Below are positions 1 to 12,149 of a DNA stretch of 64,000 nt, in pieces. The translations under genes were made by a program, and so were the position numbers. The notes under the pieces are model-generated. The model saw nothing but the letters and a program-made list of their open reading frames with translations, searched no databases and was not told the origin of the DNA. The stretch is from Diphasiastrum complanatum (Eukaryota > Streptophyta > Lycopodiopsida > Lycopodiales > Lycopodiaceae), in contig CM055108.1 of the NCBI GenBank assembly GCA_029204225.1, positions 3,399,547 to 3,463,546 of the forward strand, given 5' to 3'. Positions within the stretch are counted from its first letter, which is position 1, and each line of letters opens with the position of its first letter.

Positions 1-94
1 GCACTGGCGGAGGAAGGCAAATGACAATCACATGCCATATGATTAGGATTTTTACAGTTGAAACATAAAGCGCTTCTCACGGATCTCAGACATC

Positions 95-1068
95 TTAGTA
101 GGTGAGTAGCGATAGGCAAAAATAGGTCGAGGAGAAACAAAAGGGCAATTTTGGGAGAAAAAGCAGAAGGAGAAGAACTAACAGGGGTAGGACTAACGGA
201 AGAGGTAGAAGAAAGAATAGGACGTGTGAGGAGCAAGGTGGATGTGAAAAAGATGACATGGGAAAATACTTATGCTGCAAAGTGGTGGCGAGGGAGATGG
301 CATGAGAGTGAGTGGAAAAAAAGAAGAAACGTCATACCTAAACGCTCCTCGTAAGCTTGCAACGTAGCGGGAAATGAGCTCCAATATAGGGAATCCGAAA
401 ATAGGTAAGAGAGCTTTGTAAAGCGTGTTATATAAGCAGCCAAATCACCAGTGTGGGTGAGGCTATGAAAAATGTCGCCCTGCTGAATAAGCCATTGAGG
501 ATCACTCATATCAAGGAGGAGGGCTGTCATAAACTCTGTCCAACTAGGAAGCTAGGATGTGAAGTCGTCTGCCGAAACATACGCGACCAAGTAGCGGCAT
601 GTCCCTCCAGATGTAGAGTAGCCAAGTGGATGTGCTAAACATCGATCTTGGGAAACATAAGGAAATACTTTTCAAGCTTAGAATACCAATTCTCGAGTTC
701 AATCCCATTGGATGACCCAAAATATATAGTGAGTTGAACCTTATCCTTAAATTCCCGAGGAAGAAAAGTAGAACCATAACCAAAAAGAGAGCTGGTGATG
801 TAGAAGATGCAGGGGGGAAAGGTGGCGCAGATGGCATGGAAGTTCTTGGTGGGGAAAATGCCATAGGTGGAATAGGTGATGGTGGAGCGAAGCTAGACTG
901 CAAGGAAAGCGAAGGAATCTGGGTGGAGAGAGCAGTGAATGTCTCTCGTAACTCAAGGCATAAATTTCTCATGGCTTCGCAGAGATAATCTCAAAACTCA
1001 TGGCGCACCTCATCAAGGCAAGTGGAGGAAGGGAGATGGATTTCGGAAGATGAGGGAGAAGCCTTCAT
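95..1068 (-). pseudogene. Ty3/gypsy retrotransposon Gag, broken (copy 1)
   Basis: Gag-like protein of an LTR retrotransposon, reading right to left from the ATG at 1068. It aligns with the better-preserved gag at 14490-15647: both share a DPQWL motif, a block ending in LSYLFS and a Pro/Ser-rich linker. An in-frame stop lies about 25 codons in (near 993) and several frameshifts follow, so no full protein can be made. The window starts before the zinc knuckle is reached. The primer site and LTR lie just upstream at 1259-1720. Family inference rests on the gag similarity and the element layout. Confidence 0.7.
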
Positions 1069-1258
1069 GAAAGTATGAATGTGTTTAGTGATTCCATTGT
1101 CATATTGATGTCGTAGGAAGATCCGTCAATCATTCCAAACTTGCGATTATCAACATAGATTTCATCTTTTAAAAAACATAAACTTTATAATCTTTTTTTT
1201 TTGGGCCTCCAAGTTTAGTGGAACTGCTTTCGCTAAAGATCTGCTAAGGAAAGTGATC

Positions 1259-1270
1259 TGATACCAAGTT
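1259..1270 (-). promoter_or_regulatory. Retrotransposon primer binding site (tRNA-Met type)
   Basis: On the minus strand the sequence reads TTGGTATCAGATC, matching the tRNA-iMet-type primer site (TGGTATCAGAGC) common in plant LTR elements. It sits about 190 bp upstream of the gag start at 1068 and marks the inner edge of the 5' LTR. Confidence 0.65.
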
Positions 1271-1720
1271 AGGATCTAATTCAGAAATTTTGCATCATTG
1301 AAACATGAAAAGACAGCATGTAATCTCCCACGAAGAATGGCTAACTAGCATCACATGAAGTCACAAGACAATAGGTTTTCCCACGAAGAGCCCAAGCAAT
1401 ACTAATCAATATGCTACTGAATGAATGTACAAGTGCCCTGTATTTAATGAATCCTAATGTAGGGGACTCAAGAATATGGAGGGAAAATAGTGCGCCTACT
1501 AAGGGCCCCAACTCCACATATGACTCAATAAATAAAGGCACTTGGCCAATCAACGTTAGAAATAAGGCCCAAGGCCAGTCATAAGCATAAAAGGGGGAAA
1601 CCATACCGAACTACTGAAATAGACCATGCTGGAAAAAAATCATATCGAAACATGATTTGTATCGAAACACAAACCGATAGGACACAATGTAAAAACATGA
1701 GAATATATAATTTCAGGCTC
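1271..1720 (-). repeat. 5' LTR of gypsy copy 1 (outer end not resolved)
   Basis: This shares two blocks in the same order with the stretch upstream of gag copy 2. One contains GGGAAAATAGTGCGCC (about 1481-1496 and 16611-16626). The other contains GGCCCAAGGCC followed by GCATAAAAGG (about 1566-1594 and 16726-16752). Shared sequence outside the primer site is what LTRs of one family should show. The outer end towards the hAT element at about 1720 is not clear. Confidence 0.55.
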
Positions 1721-1729
1721 AAAGTCTAA

Positions 1730-4700
1730 GTCATGAGTGTCCGTGGAACTGCCAAACAAGGAATCTATAGATGACGCTGAGGGTATCATGTGTCGTGGTA
1801 AGCCTCTGCCTCTGCCTTTGCGTCCGCCTCTGCCTCTTCCCTATCCCCTACCTCTCCCTCTCTCTCTCCCTCCTGCCCCCTCCTGGCTGGCTCCAACTGC
1901 TCCTCTACTACTCCCTCGAGGTCGCCCTCTCAATTGTTATCTCGTACTCTGGGAAGGCCCTATAAACTCAAAGCCGACCTGGCCCTCAACTGCCTGTGAA
2001 ACTCCAGTCCTCTCTACAAACAAGGCCCCCAGACACCCCCCCCACCCCCTGGAACGTCTAGGTGCAGGAACGGCTGGCTCCTCCTGTGTCTCGGCATCGG
2101 GGTCTACGAATAAGTGCTGCATGTCTCCCCCTCCTCATGCTCACCCTCATCCTCTGCCTCTGTATCACCCTCATCCATCCACTCCTCGTACCCATGCCCA
2201 AATCCCTCTCCACGCCCCAAAATCTCATCATCTCCATCCTCTCCCATCTCTTGACGTCGAGCTGCTCTCCTGTGGCGTCGTGTAGACTGTGCCTCTGCAT
2301 TTGCCTGGCTATGTAGCTCTTGGTAGATATCATCCTCGACCTCCTCCTCCATAGGTGGCACCTGAGGATTAGCAGCTGTCGTATGTACCTTGCAGGAGTC
2401 GGGGTTCACCTACAAAAACAAACGGGCATGGGTAGCAAACCTATGCATTTGTCAATAAATTCATTTGAAACGCAAGTACATCAAGCAATACTAGTAAAGT
2501 CACTAACTCACCTCGATCAAGCGGTCACCCTGCATGCGTGTGCGTCTCAACATGCGTCCGTTGGTGTTCACAAACACCAACCGCCTGCACTGCTCAATGG
2601 AGAGTCTATTTCTCTTCTTCGTGTGATGGCTGGCCCATGCACTCCAGTTCCGCTCACAAGCAACAGTCCTGTGAAAGGACTCTCTCTGCCAGTCGCTGAA
2701 GGTCAGGCGTACTGCGGCCATGAAAGCTCCACCATGTGACAGGCACCAACTGGTCCTCTCTGAGCTTACACTGCTCTCGATCAAAAGGATACAGGCCCCG
2801 CTCGAACTTGATCATGTCTCGCTCTATGTTCCCTAGAGTCGTGCCTGTTGGCAAAGGAAATAGAACACGTGTCAGGACACAAACCAAAGCATATGCTAAT
2901 ACAAACAACTACACTAGCTAGAATATTTACAATACCTGCGCCGGGCCATACACGCTCGGTGTACTCCACCCATCCTCGGTGGAGCTCCGTGTTGCCAGGA
3001 TGTCTGGTAGAGTGCCACAATGGGTGTAGCATGTGGGCCACCGCATGGATGGGTCTGTGGAAGTAGTCCCACCTCGCCTCCCAACGTGTGAGGAGCTCGT
3101 CCTTCCTGTGCAGGTGACATTGCAAATGGTTAGGCATCTTCGAAAACACGAGCAGAGTGAAACTGAAATAAGAAAGTGATAGGAGACGTACCTATCCTCC
3201 TCCAAGCCACATCTGTGAAGCGCCTCGCCGATGCGGTCCATGAACCCGTATATGAGACCGAGAGTGCACCCCTCTCGGTCTACTAGGCGCAACACATAGA
3301 AGACAGGTCGAAGAACCTCTACAATCTCACTCGCACGTTTCCAGAAAGACTATGGCCTGGAAGAACACTGCCTCTGTCGTGCAGTTCCTGAACTCATCAA
3401 ATGCCTCACTGGATACCATCCTCCGCAAATGATCTCGCAAGACGCACAATCGCTCGAGAACCAAGAAAAAGAAGGCAAAGCGAGTGGGTGCTGGCTTCTT
3501 CAGGTCCAGCCGAGAGAATGTACGGAACAATGCCAGCACGCGCCTCTTTCTGGTGACGAACTTCTGGGAGGTGAGCTGCAAGACAAACATTAAACAAAAA
3601 ATTGTTAGAAGCTAGAAGAGGTTAGGGGCCTGGAATAATTGACAGGTGCAAAATGCTTTACAAAGTGACGAAAATTGTACCTCACGAATCCATGGAAGTG
3701 CAACCATGTCCTGAATGAGAAGGTCAATGCAATGTGCAGCGCACGGGGTCCACACAATACTCGGTTGCTCCCTCATCACCATCTCTCCCATCGATCTGCA
3801 GTTCGAGCCGTTGTCTGTAACGACTTGAACCACATGCTCTGCCCCAATCTCCTGCACTACAGAGATCACTGCCTCATAGATGAACTCGGTCGTGATGGCT
3901 CCACCAGCTCGAGTAGCATCCACGCCTCATAGGAAGACTGTGCCAAGTGGGCAAGACACTAGGATATTGACGACGGATCGCCGACGAGTGTCAGTCCATC
4001 CATCGCTCAATATTGAGCATCCATAGCTGCAAAAATACAACATTTCTTAGACATGTGCACTTGCAAACACTGTGGTAATTTCTAGATTGAAACAAATGAA
4101 GTGGTAGAGAGTAGCAAAAAATTCTTACGTTTGCCACGCTGTGCAAATGGAGCTCAGCTCCCGTGTGATGGTCTCCTCCTCCTGTCGTAGCATGGTCGTG
4201 CGCAATGCCTCTCTCCTCGGAGGCCTCCACGACGAATCAGCTGATGCTATCTGAAGGCAAGTGTCTCTAAAGATCCAAACGTCCGCAACAGCAAAATGAA
4301 TGCCACACTCATCGAACAGCTGGCCAATCCGTCGGGTACACAGGGCATGATGATGTCTCTGCCATGCACCTCGGTCCAATGTCTGCTGCCTAGCCCTAAC
4401 CGTTCTCTGCTGCACAGAGGACTCTCCTGGTCTAGAACGCCCACCAGAAACAATAGATGGGCGTGTTGAAGGTGTGTCTGACTGTGGAGCATCCCCTGCT
4501 GCATCGCTGCGGCCCTTTGTGGCATGATCTGACTCTGTAAATGGTGCGCCAGCAGCTGATGACGACGCTGGACGAGATGGACCTGCGGCTGAAGGAACAA
4601 CTGGACGAGAGGGTGCATGTGTGCTGGATGCTCTATGAACATCCCCCCCCACGTGACTAGGCCCTGCCTCTACATGTGTACTGGATGCTCTGGGAATATC

Positions 4701-5095
4701 TCCCCCCATGTGACTAGGCCCTGCCTCTGCATCTGCTCTGGACCCTGCACCTCTACCATGTCCCGAACCTGCTCTAGTCCCTGCTCCTGCCACTGACCCA
4801 CGAACAACACTGTGAGATGGTCTCAAAGGCTCAAGAGATGCACCGTCACGCCCGTATGTGTCCATCAATCTCTCCACCTCTGCATCTGATATGCGAGGGC
4901 AAGTGGATATGCCCATCCCCCACCCATCTGGCCTGGTGAGTCGTAGCAATTGGGCCCTACCCTGGTAACAGATTCAGTAAAGATGCCGCCACAATGCAGG
5001 CATCTCCATCTGCGGGCACCAGATCCCTGGTGCGTAGCCACATCCCCCTCTGTCAACTCTACCTCTGACTAAATGCCTCTACCAAGGATCGGCAT
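1730..5095 (-). pseudogene. hAT transposase (BED finger, DUF659-like), broken copy A
   Basis: Transposase that would bind element ends and catalyse cut-and-paste transposition. Order: start at 5095; BED-type finger with WRCLHCGG (about 5000); Ser/Ala/Gly-rich linker (4900-4400); DUF659-like core with SDGWTD (about 4000) and VVTDNGSN plus WTPCAAHCIDL (3840-3720); hAT C-terminal part with CERNW and a following KKRNRLS (about 2600); acidic tract; Arg/Gly-rich tail (1800-1900). Damage includes TGG to TAG at codon 9 and a frameshift inside the BED finger, both judged against copy B. An intron at about 4026-4128 keeps a GTAAGA donor and a CAG acceptor. Confidence 0.85.
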
Positions 5096-5220
5096 CGTGT
5101 GAATCTGTCAATGTATCAGATCGTGTGACTCAGCCAATGTATCAGACCTGCAAAAGAGGAAGCAAACAATCACATGTCAGTATTCTGTTGGTAGCAACAA
5201 CAATTCGATTGTTCGCATTC

Positions 5221-5236
5221 AACCCTAAACCCTAAA
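5221..5236. promoter_or_regulatory. Telo-box pair upstream of hAT transposase A
   Basis: AACCCTAAACCCTAAA lies about 130 bp upstream of the transposase start. In plants such boxes are common in promoters of growth-related genes. The same sequence occurs upstream of transposase B at 26228-26243, so it appears to be part of the element promoter rather than telomeric DNA. Confidence 0.5.
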
Positions 5237-5846
5237 ATGTGTGTGGTTTGGGCCCTAAACTGAAAACATTCTCTAGAAGCGATAAAAACTGAAACTAACA
5301 GCATAGGCATGTTTGAGGGCATGACGAAACACAATTTGGCCTAAAATTGGACCTCAATCAGATGATTATAAGCTACTTTGCAAAAAGAGTCAAAAACACA
5401 TGGAAAAGGGGCATGAGATTCATATCTTTTGATACAAGCAAAAATGGGAAAAACTAACAGCATGAGCATCTTTGTGGGGTTGAATACAGATGATTTGAAA
5501 CCAAAAACCAGTTCATTACGTTGCCTACAGCTCATTCTATGAGCTACCAAGGTTTGAAGTCAAAACTTACCTAAAATCGTTTTGGAGACAAACGCCGCCA
5601 CCTCGTCGCTTCCACCATCCTGATCACGCATAGATCGATGCCCCACGCTGCCCACAATCCACGATCACCTCCTCATCCTTGCTCTCTCTCGCTCTCCAAC
5701 TCTGGAAAATGCAAAATTTTTTGTGGCCTCGCGGCCCACATAAAAAAATTTCAAATTTTTTTCGCGTTCCGGGACCGTGTTTCTGGTCCTGGAACGCCAG
5801 CGATCCGGAACGCGCTCCTTCCGGATCGCGATCCGCTGCAACTGAG

Positions 5847-7055
5847 CATAAGAAAATGGATATACAATTTTCTAGTCATAAATGTATATGTATTAAATAA
5901 TTAAATGTCATCATGGTTAGCACGTAATGTGCATTTTATTACAACAGTTTCTACGCACATCATCAAGTCCCAAGCACAAACATAAAGATTTTCCCATATA
6001 AGGTGCAAACCTTACACCACTCTTTGTGATCTTTGCATCATTTGTATGCAAGTCAAAAACTTTGCATGATTGGTTCAAAAGCATTGAGCACTTTCCTTAG
6101 GATTTTCATTGTAGCCACACTTGGGGTAAAACTTTACATTCTTTTAAAAGGACTAATTTTTGTAAAAGATTTCTTATTAGTGCAAGAAATTTTTTAACAA
6201 TGGAAACTAGTTTCTATTTGCACTTTCTTTACGCTTCTAGAATCCGTATTTATTTGCACTTGTCCAAGAAACTAAATCATTTCAACTTTGTTCACAGTTA
6301 GAAGTTGATTTGAATCAAGTTGGTTTAAATTGCAAATTCGACTGATTCAAATAAACTCAATTTTTGTTTTGAATGTTCGAATCTTCCCATTGAAAAACAA
6401 GTAAAAAAACCTTAATCAAAATGTGGGAAAAAGTCAAATTGTTCAACAAAAGAGGTACCATAAAAATTTGATTCTAATTGGTTCAAAAGAGTTCGAATCA
6501 CGATTTGTTTTCACCATGATTTGTTGGTTTGACACTCCTAATGGGAGAGGATATTATTATGCATCTCTCTTAGTTTAGGCCACCGAGGGTTATGTATAGC
6601 TTACACACTTTGGTGGTTTCTATGGTATTTTTATGTAATTAACTTACTACAACATGGAACTATCAACACACTTTATAGGTTTTGATTTTGATGTGTATGA
6701 GTTCAATTTTGATGCTTTAATCGCTTATTTATTTTCCCCACTTGATCTTTTTCTTGTTTTTGGCGGAATTTATTAAAATTTTTGTATCATTGTTCTACTA
6801 ACTCTAGAGCTCTTGATTCTAATAGGTAAAAGTCATCTTCTAATTTTCTATTCTATACCAGTTGTTGGGCCTTGAAATCTTTTATACTTTATTCAGTATG
6901 TTTTGTGCATATTTTGCATCATTGTTTTTCCTACAATAGGTCAATATTGTAGCACTTTACAACTAGTGAACTTGATATCTATAGGGAGATCGAAGGTGAA
7001 AGTTGGCTTTCTATATTTCTATTGGCTTCATATTTCTCAAACTTTTCTTGAATCA
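5847..7055. other. AT-rich spacer, nothing recognised
   Basis: About 1.2 kb of AT-rich DNA between hAT copy A and the small hAT element. No coding pattern, domain or clear repeat was seen on either strand. Confidence 0.4.
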
Positions 7056-7063
7056 TTTTCTAG

Positions 7064-7496
7064 TGAGTTGCAGCGGATCACGATCCGCTGCAAAAACGAT
7101 CTGGATCTTGCGATTTGGGACCAGAACGGTTGTCCAGGATCACAAAAAAATTTGCAATTTTTTTTCTCATTGGGAAGGGAGCAATCCAAATGAATAGTAG
7201 AAATATTGAAGTAGATACAATTGAAATGAATAGCCAATGAATATATCTGCAAATCCAGATCTAGAAAAAAACGATTTGCTTTAGTATCTAATATTCATTT
7301 GCTTCAGTATCTGATTGAAGTGAATAGCAGATATTGGGGGTTAACCATCTGAAGCCAAGCAACATAACTGCTCTTTTAAAATCCTTTCATATGATACCCG
7401 TATTGGAAGCTTTTTGAAAAAAAAAAAAAATTTGCAATCCGGAAAACCCTAATGGGATTTCCTAGATCACGTTCCGGAACGGAACGTGCAGCGTAG
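7064..7496. mobile_element. Non-autonomous hAT element (433 bp)
   Basis: Flanked by TTTTCTAG (7056-7063) and TTTTCTAC (7497-7504), an 8 bp target duplication with one mismatch. The left end GAGTTGCAGCGGATC matches the inverted right end of hAT copy A. The right end carries ACGTTCCGGAACGGAACGT followed by GCAGCG. The left subterminal zone holds a near-perfect palindrome (7070-7091). There is no coding sequence, so movement would need a transposase made elsewhere, such as that of copies A or B. Confidence 0.65.
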
Positions 7497-7504
7497 TTTT
7501 CTAC

Positions 7505-8255
7505 ATATCTTATAGTATTGTTCTTCTTGTAGTAGTCACTTTTATTGCATTGTTCTTATTGTCAACATGACACCTAGAGGTTAGGACATTGAAGTTGTCC
7601 TTTTTTGTTTTTTCTTTGTTTTTTTTTTATCTTGTTCACAATTGCTTTCCATCAATTATTTTCCTACAATAGCTTTGTGTGTGTTTTGCCTTGCTGATTA
7701 GATGTCCAGAGCATACATTATGCAAATATGTCTTCTTGGGAGTCCACTTATAGCTCTCATTGTTCGCATTCTATCTGTATGGGATATGTCGTTTACTCTA
7801 CAAGCAATAAAAGCTTTACATGTCCTACTTGTACAAGATACATTGTTTGCTCCACACTTTTTATATGCATTGTACATGTCCTACTTGTATTGGATATCCA
7901 CTTACATGTCTAAGCCTTATGTTGGGGGTCCTATTGGAAAGTGCAGAGCCTCTAGGAGGACGCACTATTTTTCATCGTGACCTTATTTGTGGATAAACTT
8001 AGGGTAACTGTCTAGAGGCTTCTCTTTTAGGGTTCCTATTGGATACGAATAGTGCCTTAGCCTAAGATTATATGATGTATTTAAGCTTTCTTCTTCATGT
8101 GTGACCATATATACTTCATCAAAATCTATGGATTGTGTTATTCATCAAAAAGATTTGAAGATTGTCTCTCTTAATTTTTGATCCAAAAATCTGTGGCCTT
8201 AATTAGCATTTATCCATGCAACATGTTAATTTGGCAAGCATTAGTAGTTGGTTCG
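7505..8255. other. Gene-poor spacer
   Basis: No gene recognised. The words TGTCCTACTTGTA and GGATAT recur around 7820-7900, which may be a decayed short repeat. Two short plus-strand reading frames here show no domain. Confidence 0.35.
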
Positions 8256-8261
8256 TGCAAA

Positions 8262-8440
8262 GCACAAATGATCGGTGGAGCCATTTCTTGGCTCTCAAGG
8301 AAGCAAGACACTATCTGACTTTCTTCAACTGAAGCTGAATACATGGCACTCACCACCACAACCAAGGAGATTTTATGGATCAAGCACCTTTTGGTGGAGC
8401 TCATGTGCATCAATCTTGAAGATATTCCCATCATCATGTC
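8262..8440 (+). pseudogene. Ty1/copia RNase H fragment
   Basis: The plus strand encodes a piece matching the copia RNase H core, including WLSRKQ and SSTEAEYMAL, followed by KEILWIKHLL. One in-frame stop precedes the LSSTEAEY block. This is a short scrap without a flanking LTR or reverse transcriptase. Confidence 0.75.
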
Positions 8441-11400
8441 GACCTTCACATGAACATTCTCCACGATTCCCATAGGCTTGACACAACTTTGATCAACAAG
8501 TTTCTTAGTAAAACCTGTAGGCTTTAATGCACTTAGTCCCCACTCTTGGTATATATGTGAAGACATAATGTTCACTCCTGACCACCATCAATAATGGCGG
8601 CTACCGAGGGACGGTTCTTGTGCTGAATGGGCAAATCAGGTTCCTTGGCAAATCACTCTCTTGACAAACACCATGAATTGATCTCCGAAATTGGACTACA
8701 TTCATGTGAGTATACTAGGCATAAAATTTAAAGCATTGTATGCCAATGAGCTTAAAGCATCACATGCAACAAACTACTAATACATTGTATATCAATAATC
8801 TCAAAATGCAATTTTTTATATAGCTTTGCATAGTTATTGGTATTTCATAACTTATCTACCCATATTTTCATGTCTTTACTATCACATAGCTCTACTTTGT
8901 GCTAGTACGAGGATCGTTTTGTAGCTAATCACAGCTATTTACTGAAGCATATTCACCACAACATTGCAAGAACTTATGTCAAACAGAATGGCACAGCCTA
9001 ATATAAACACTTCTCTATGCAAACTCTTTCTCACATCACTGTATGAGAGAACTGAAAATTCATTTCTTAGGTGTGTATAGTTGGAAAAAAATATCAAGTG
9101 TAATCAACCTCTCTAATCATTGACCATTCGTAAATCCTAGAACATCACTAATTACCTTGTCTTGTCTCATCTCTTCTAGTTCCATGCATATAGTCTACCA
9201 ACTTATGCCATTGGTAGACAACTGGACGACATAGAAATGTTGCATAAGGGCCACTATAAGTCCACAACATTGTCCCCTCTCATATATTTCAAATGTTGTA
9301 GGATGCCTGGCTAATTAGATGTTCAATTAGGAAGTACCCATGTTATTACAAACCCCTTCACTTCAAGCTAGAGATGTCATTTTTCAACTTATTCACATTA
9401 GACATGCAATTTATGTGATGTCATTTTGAATTCTATCTTGGAATTTGAGGGTTCATATTTCATTCTAAAAAAAAAATTATTGTGTTTTGTGGCATTGATT
9501 TTCTAAGGACACATGTAAAAGCTTGAAAGAGTGACAATTTTGTTGCTCGTGTTGATAAGAATGAACTAAATAGTAAATTTTTTATATTTTCCTTGTGTGT
9601 TGTTGCTAAGGTCGCTATTATTCATATGAAGATAATCTTACAAAAAGTTTCTTAAAAGTAGAAAAATTGCATGACCCTCCGTGTAAATAACATATTTGCT
9701 AAAGTTGTCTGTAGTCACTCAACTATGCATTCACTCGTTGCCAAGAAGTTTTGAGCTTATTGGTTGATATAGATGGAAACTTAAGCAAGAGTCGCTACAT
9801 TTCTTTTTGTTTGATTGCATTTGCTTAGAGTTTTGATCATTTTCTTACCTTGGTGCAATTTCACCTTTTTACTAAAATTTTCACAGTCATTGACATGTCC
9901 TTGTGTTTCTATGACTTGTAAATCACAGTGTAACGTGGCGTACGTTATGTTTGTGCTTGCACAGAACTTTCAGGTACTTTAACATGTATTCTTTTGTATT
10001 TGTTGTTTAGAAAATGCCAAAAAAACCCAATTTCACTAGAAAATAAGAAAAGCAAGAATTATTATCTCAAATGTTGGATTCCCTTCCAAACCTTGACGTG
10101 ATAGAGTATGTACATACATTGTCTTTGTAACAACCCAACACATAAATTAATTTTCTTTGAAAAATAACAAGAAAGCATATGAAATTACACTCCAACCATT
10201 CATAGATGCATGGAAAGCAGGATAGATGACCCATGAGCATCATTATCACATGCATAGGTAGAGATTCATAACCATAGCTGATACTTATACTATTTGATAC
10301 TGATATCAAGCAATGACACTAGAGCCACCATTATGGAAACAAGAATCTATACCCGTAAGTGAACTCATATTTGTAGTTACTCTATCCAAAGAATATTGGA
10401 AACTTTCTTAGCCTCCAAAGTTTATAGCCATGCAAGCATCCTCCCATGATGCTCCGAGAATGTTATCATCTTGAAAGTTTCACAAGAAAACATGCCACAT
10501 CATATTTACTATTGCTTTTCAAGGGTATGTCTATTTTTTGTGGATGGCATGGCAGCTATTGGTATTTGTTACACATTTACTAATATTACTACTACCTAGC
10601 TTTCATAGCGTACATGATTCACTTGGCACATACATATTTCTACGACACCACTTCCTACTATTGCTTTGCCTTAGTGGTATATTTGGCTCCCTTCCCATCC
10701 ATTGATGTGTTTTGCACTATTTTCTACTATTCCCACGTGGCCATTTTGGTATTCATTATTGCATTCAACATTATTTTATATTTAGATTCAATTGCTACGC
10801 TTGGTGTCTACTGTCTTGGAGACAATGTATTGCATGAGTACCCTCTCTATGCACCATTTCATATTCTATGATTGTCGCATGTTGAAATTGGCCATATGCT
10901 CAGCTGAAAATCTAGCTGCACACTCTCAGTCCTCTTTTATTGCCACTACGATGACATTCTTGGTGTTTGTCATCACTTTGGAGTATATTGTGTTGCTCAA
11001 GAAGGATCCTATCTATTGCATTCTCATAAAACTCCTAGACTACGTGGATGGTTTGGTCTTTCTTTGGATGTGATATTCCTCTTTATTATTTATGTTGGGG
11101 TGTTGCAATCCTTATTATTCATTTGTTATAGTGCTTTCTATATTTAGTAGTTTCAAGATGTTCGAGGATCAAAACTAGCATGCCAAACAAGAGAACAAAG
11201 GGAACAGATGGTGGCTCAAACCTACCCAACCAATCTAGCCCCCAAGCCATGGACCAACAAAAGGCTCAAAGGGAGAGATGTCATGCCAGTGGCATGTAGC
11301 TAACACACACAAGATGAAGCTCACTTTCAGGGATGCTTAGGGGTGTGTACTTATACCCTGCAAGACTTCACCTCAACTAGGAGTGAACTGTGACACCTCA

Positions 11401-11700
11401 TTGGTACACCTTAGTACCCTAATTGGGCCACATCAGCCACTCCCCTGTGAGTCACAACTATTACCATGCAAATCCACCATCATGAGTTTTAGGCCTCCAA
11501 ATTATTAATCATGACTTTAGTACCCTGAGGGTCCAAACCCTCTTCTAGCCATAATCAATCTACGGGTTGAGATAGGCCTACTAACTTCCTTGTGGGACAT
11601 TTATCCGAGATCAGCCCAATCGTGGGCATGACTAGTGTGCACCAAATGTATGAGTTAGGATCTTTTTAGTTTGTGACATATTAAGTCATCCATCTTTAGT
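8441..11700. other. Long gene-poor interval
   Basis: About 3.2 kb of AT-rich DNA with only short reading frames lacking recognisable motifs. The minus strand at 8530-8680 could be a decayed coding remnant, but I cannot assign it. No LTRs, terminal repeats or RNA genes were identified. Confidence 0.35.
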
Positions 11701-11703
11701 GGT

Positions 11704-11852
11704 CCTATAAATAGCCACCGAATGCTCAATACTAAGTTCATATGGTACCAACAGAGTGCATACCATTCAACAATTTTCATCCTATGTATAGCCACCAAAT
11801 CATGAATACTAAGTTCATGTGCTACCAATAGTGCATACCATTTAACAGTTTT
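11704..11852. repeat. Two-copy imperfect tandem repeat (77 bp period)
   Basis: Unit 1 starts at 11704 (CCTATAAATAGCCACC) and unit 2 at 11781 (CCTATGTATAGCCACC). Both continue with ATACTAAGTTCAT and end near CAATTTTC/CAGTTTTC. Unit 1 begins with a TATA-like CTATAAATA, so this may be a promoter or LTR edge of an unrecognised element. Confidence 0.6.
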
Positions 11853-12149
11853 CTTCTCAAAACTTTAGCCTGGAAGCATCTATTTTTCAAGAAACATCTA
11901 TATTCCTTTGTGATCTTATTTGATAGGCCCTAGTATTGTACAATCTAAATTGCTCCACATTGGCATCTCTCATTGGTGATTTTTTTTAGATCGTCAAGCA
12001 ATTATATTACATAGATATTAGGGCTATGTGTTTCCTTGCATTTTCACATGGCATTCACAGAGGATACATCTATTTTGAGATACTCTCATTTGACACCTAT
12101 CCAAGCACTGTCCATTATATTATCATCGTTCTTATGGATGATGATCTTA

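Larger units (their letters stand above)
1728..5846 (-). mobile_element. hAT DNA transposon, copy A
   Basis: A class II element of the hAT superfamily, transcribed right to left. The right end (about 5770-5846) is full of inverted GGATCGCGATCC-type words and ends in GCTGCAACTGAG, matching the GTGCAACTATG end of hAT copy B at 26890. The left terminal repeat was not found, so that end is probably lost or replaced next to the gypsy LTR. It encodes the same transposase as copy B. Copy A keeps the central region that B has deleted, but has its own stops and frameshifts. Confidence 0.8.

Noticed and set aside
1737-2316. Plus-strand open frames rich in Pro, Leu and Ser
   Set aside because: They are the complement of the hAT transposase Arg/Gly-rich tail and acidic region on the minus strand; composition is explained by that gene.
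5221-5236. Telomere or interstitial telomeric repeat
   Set aside because: Only two units, at matching places in both hAT copies; better explained as telo-box promoter motifs.
10067-11073. Several 80-93 codon frames on both strands
   Set aside because: No motif, no splice-site support and no paralogue in the window; lengths are expected by chance over this interval.
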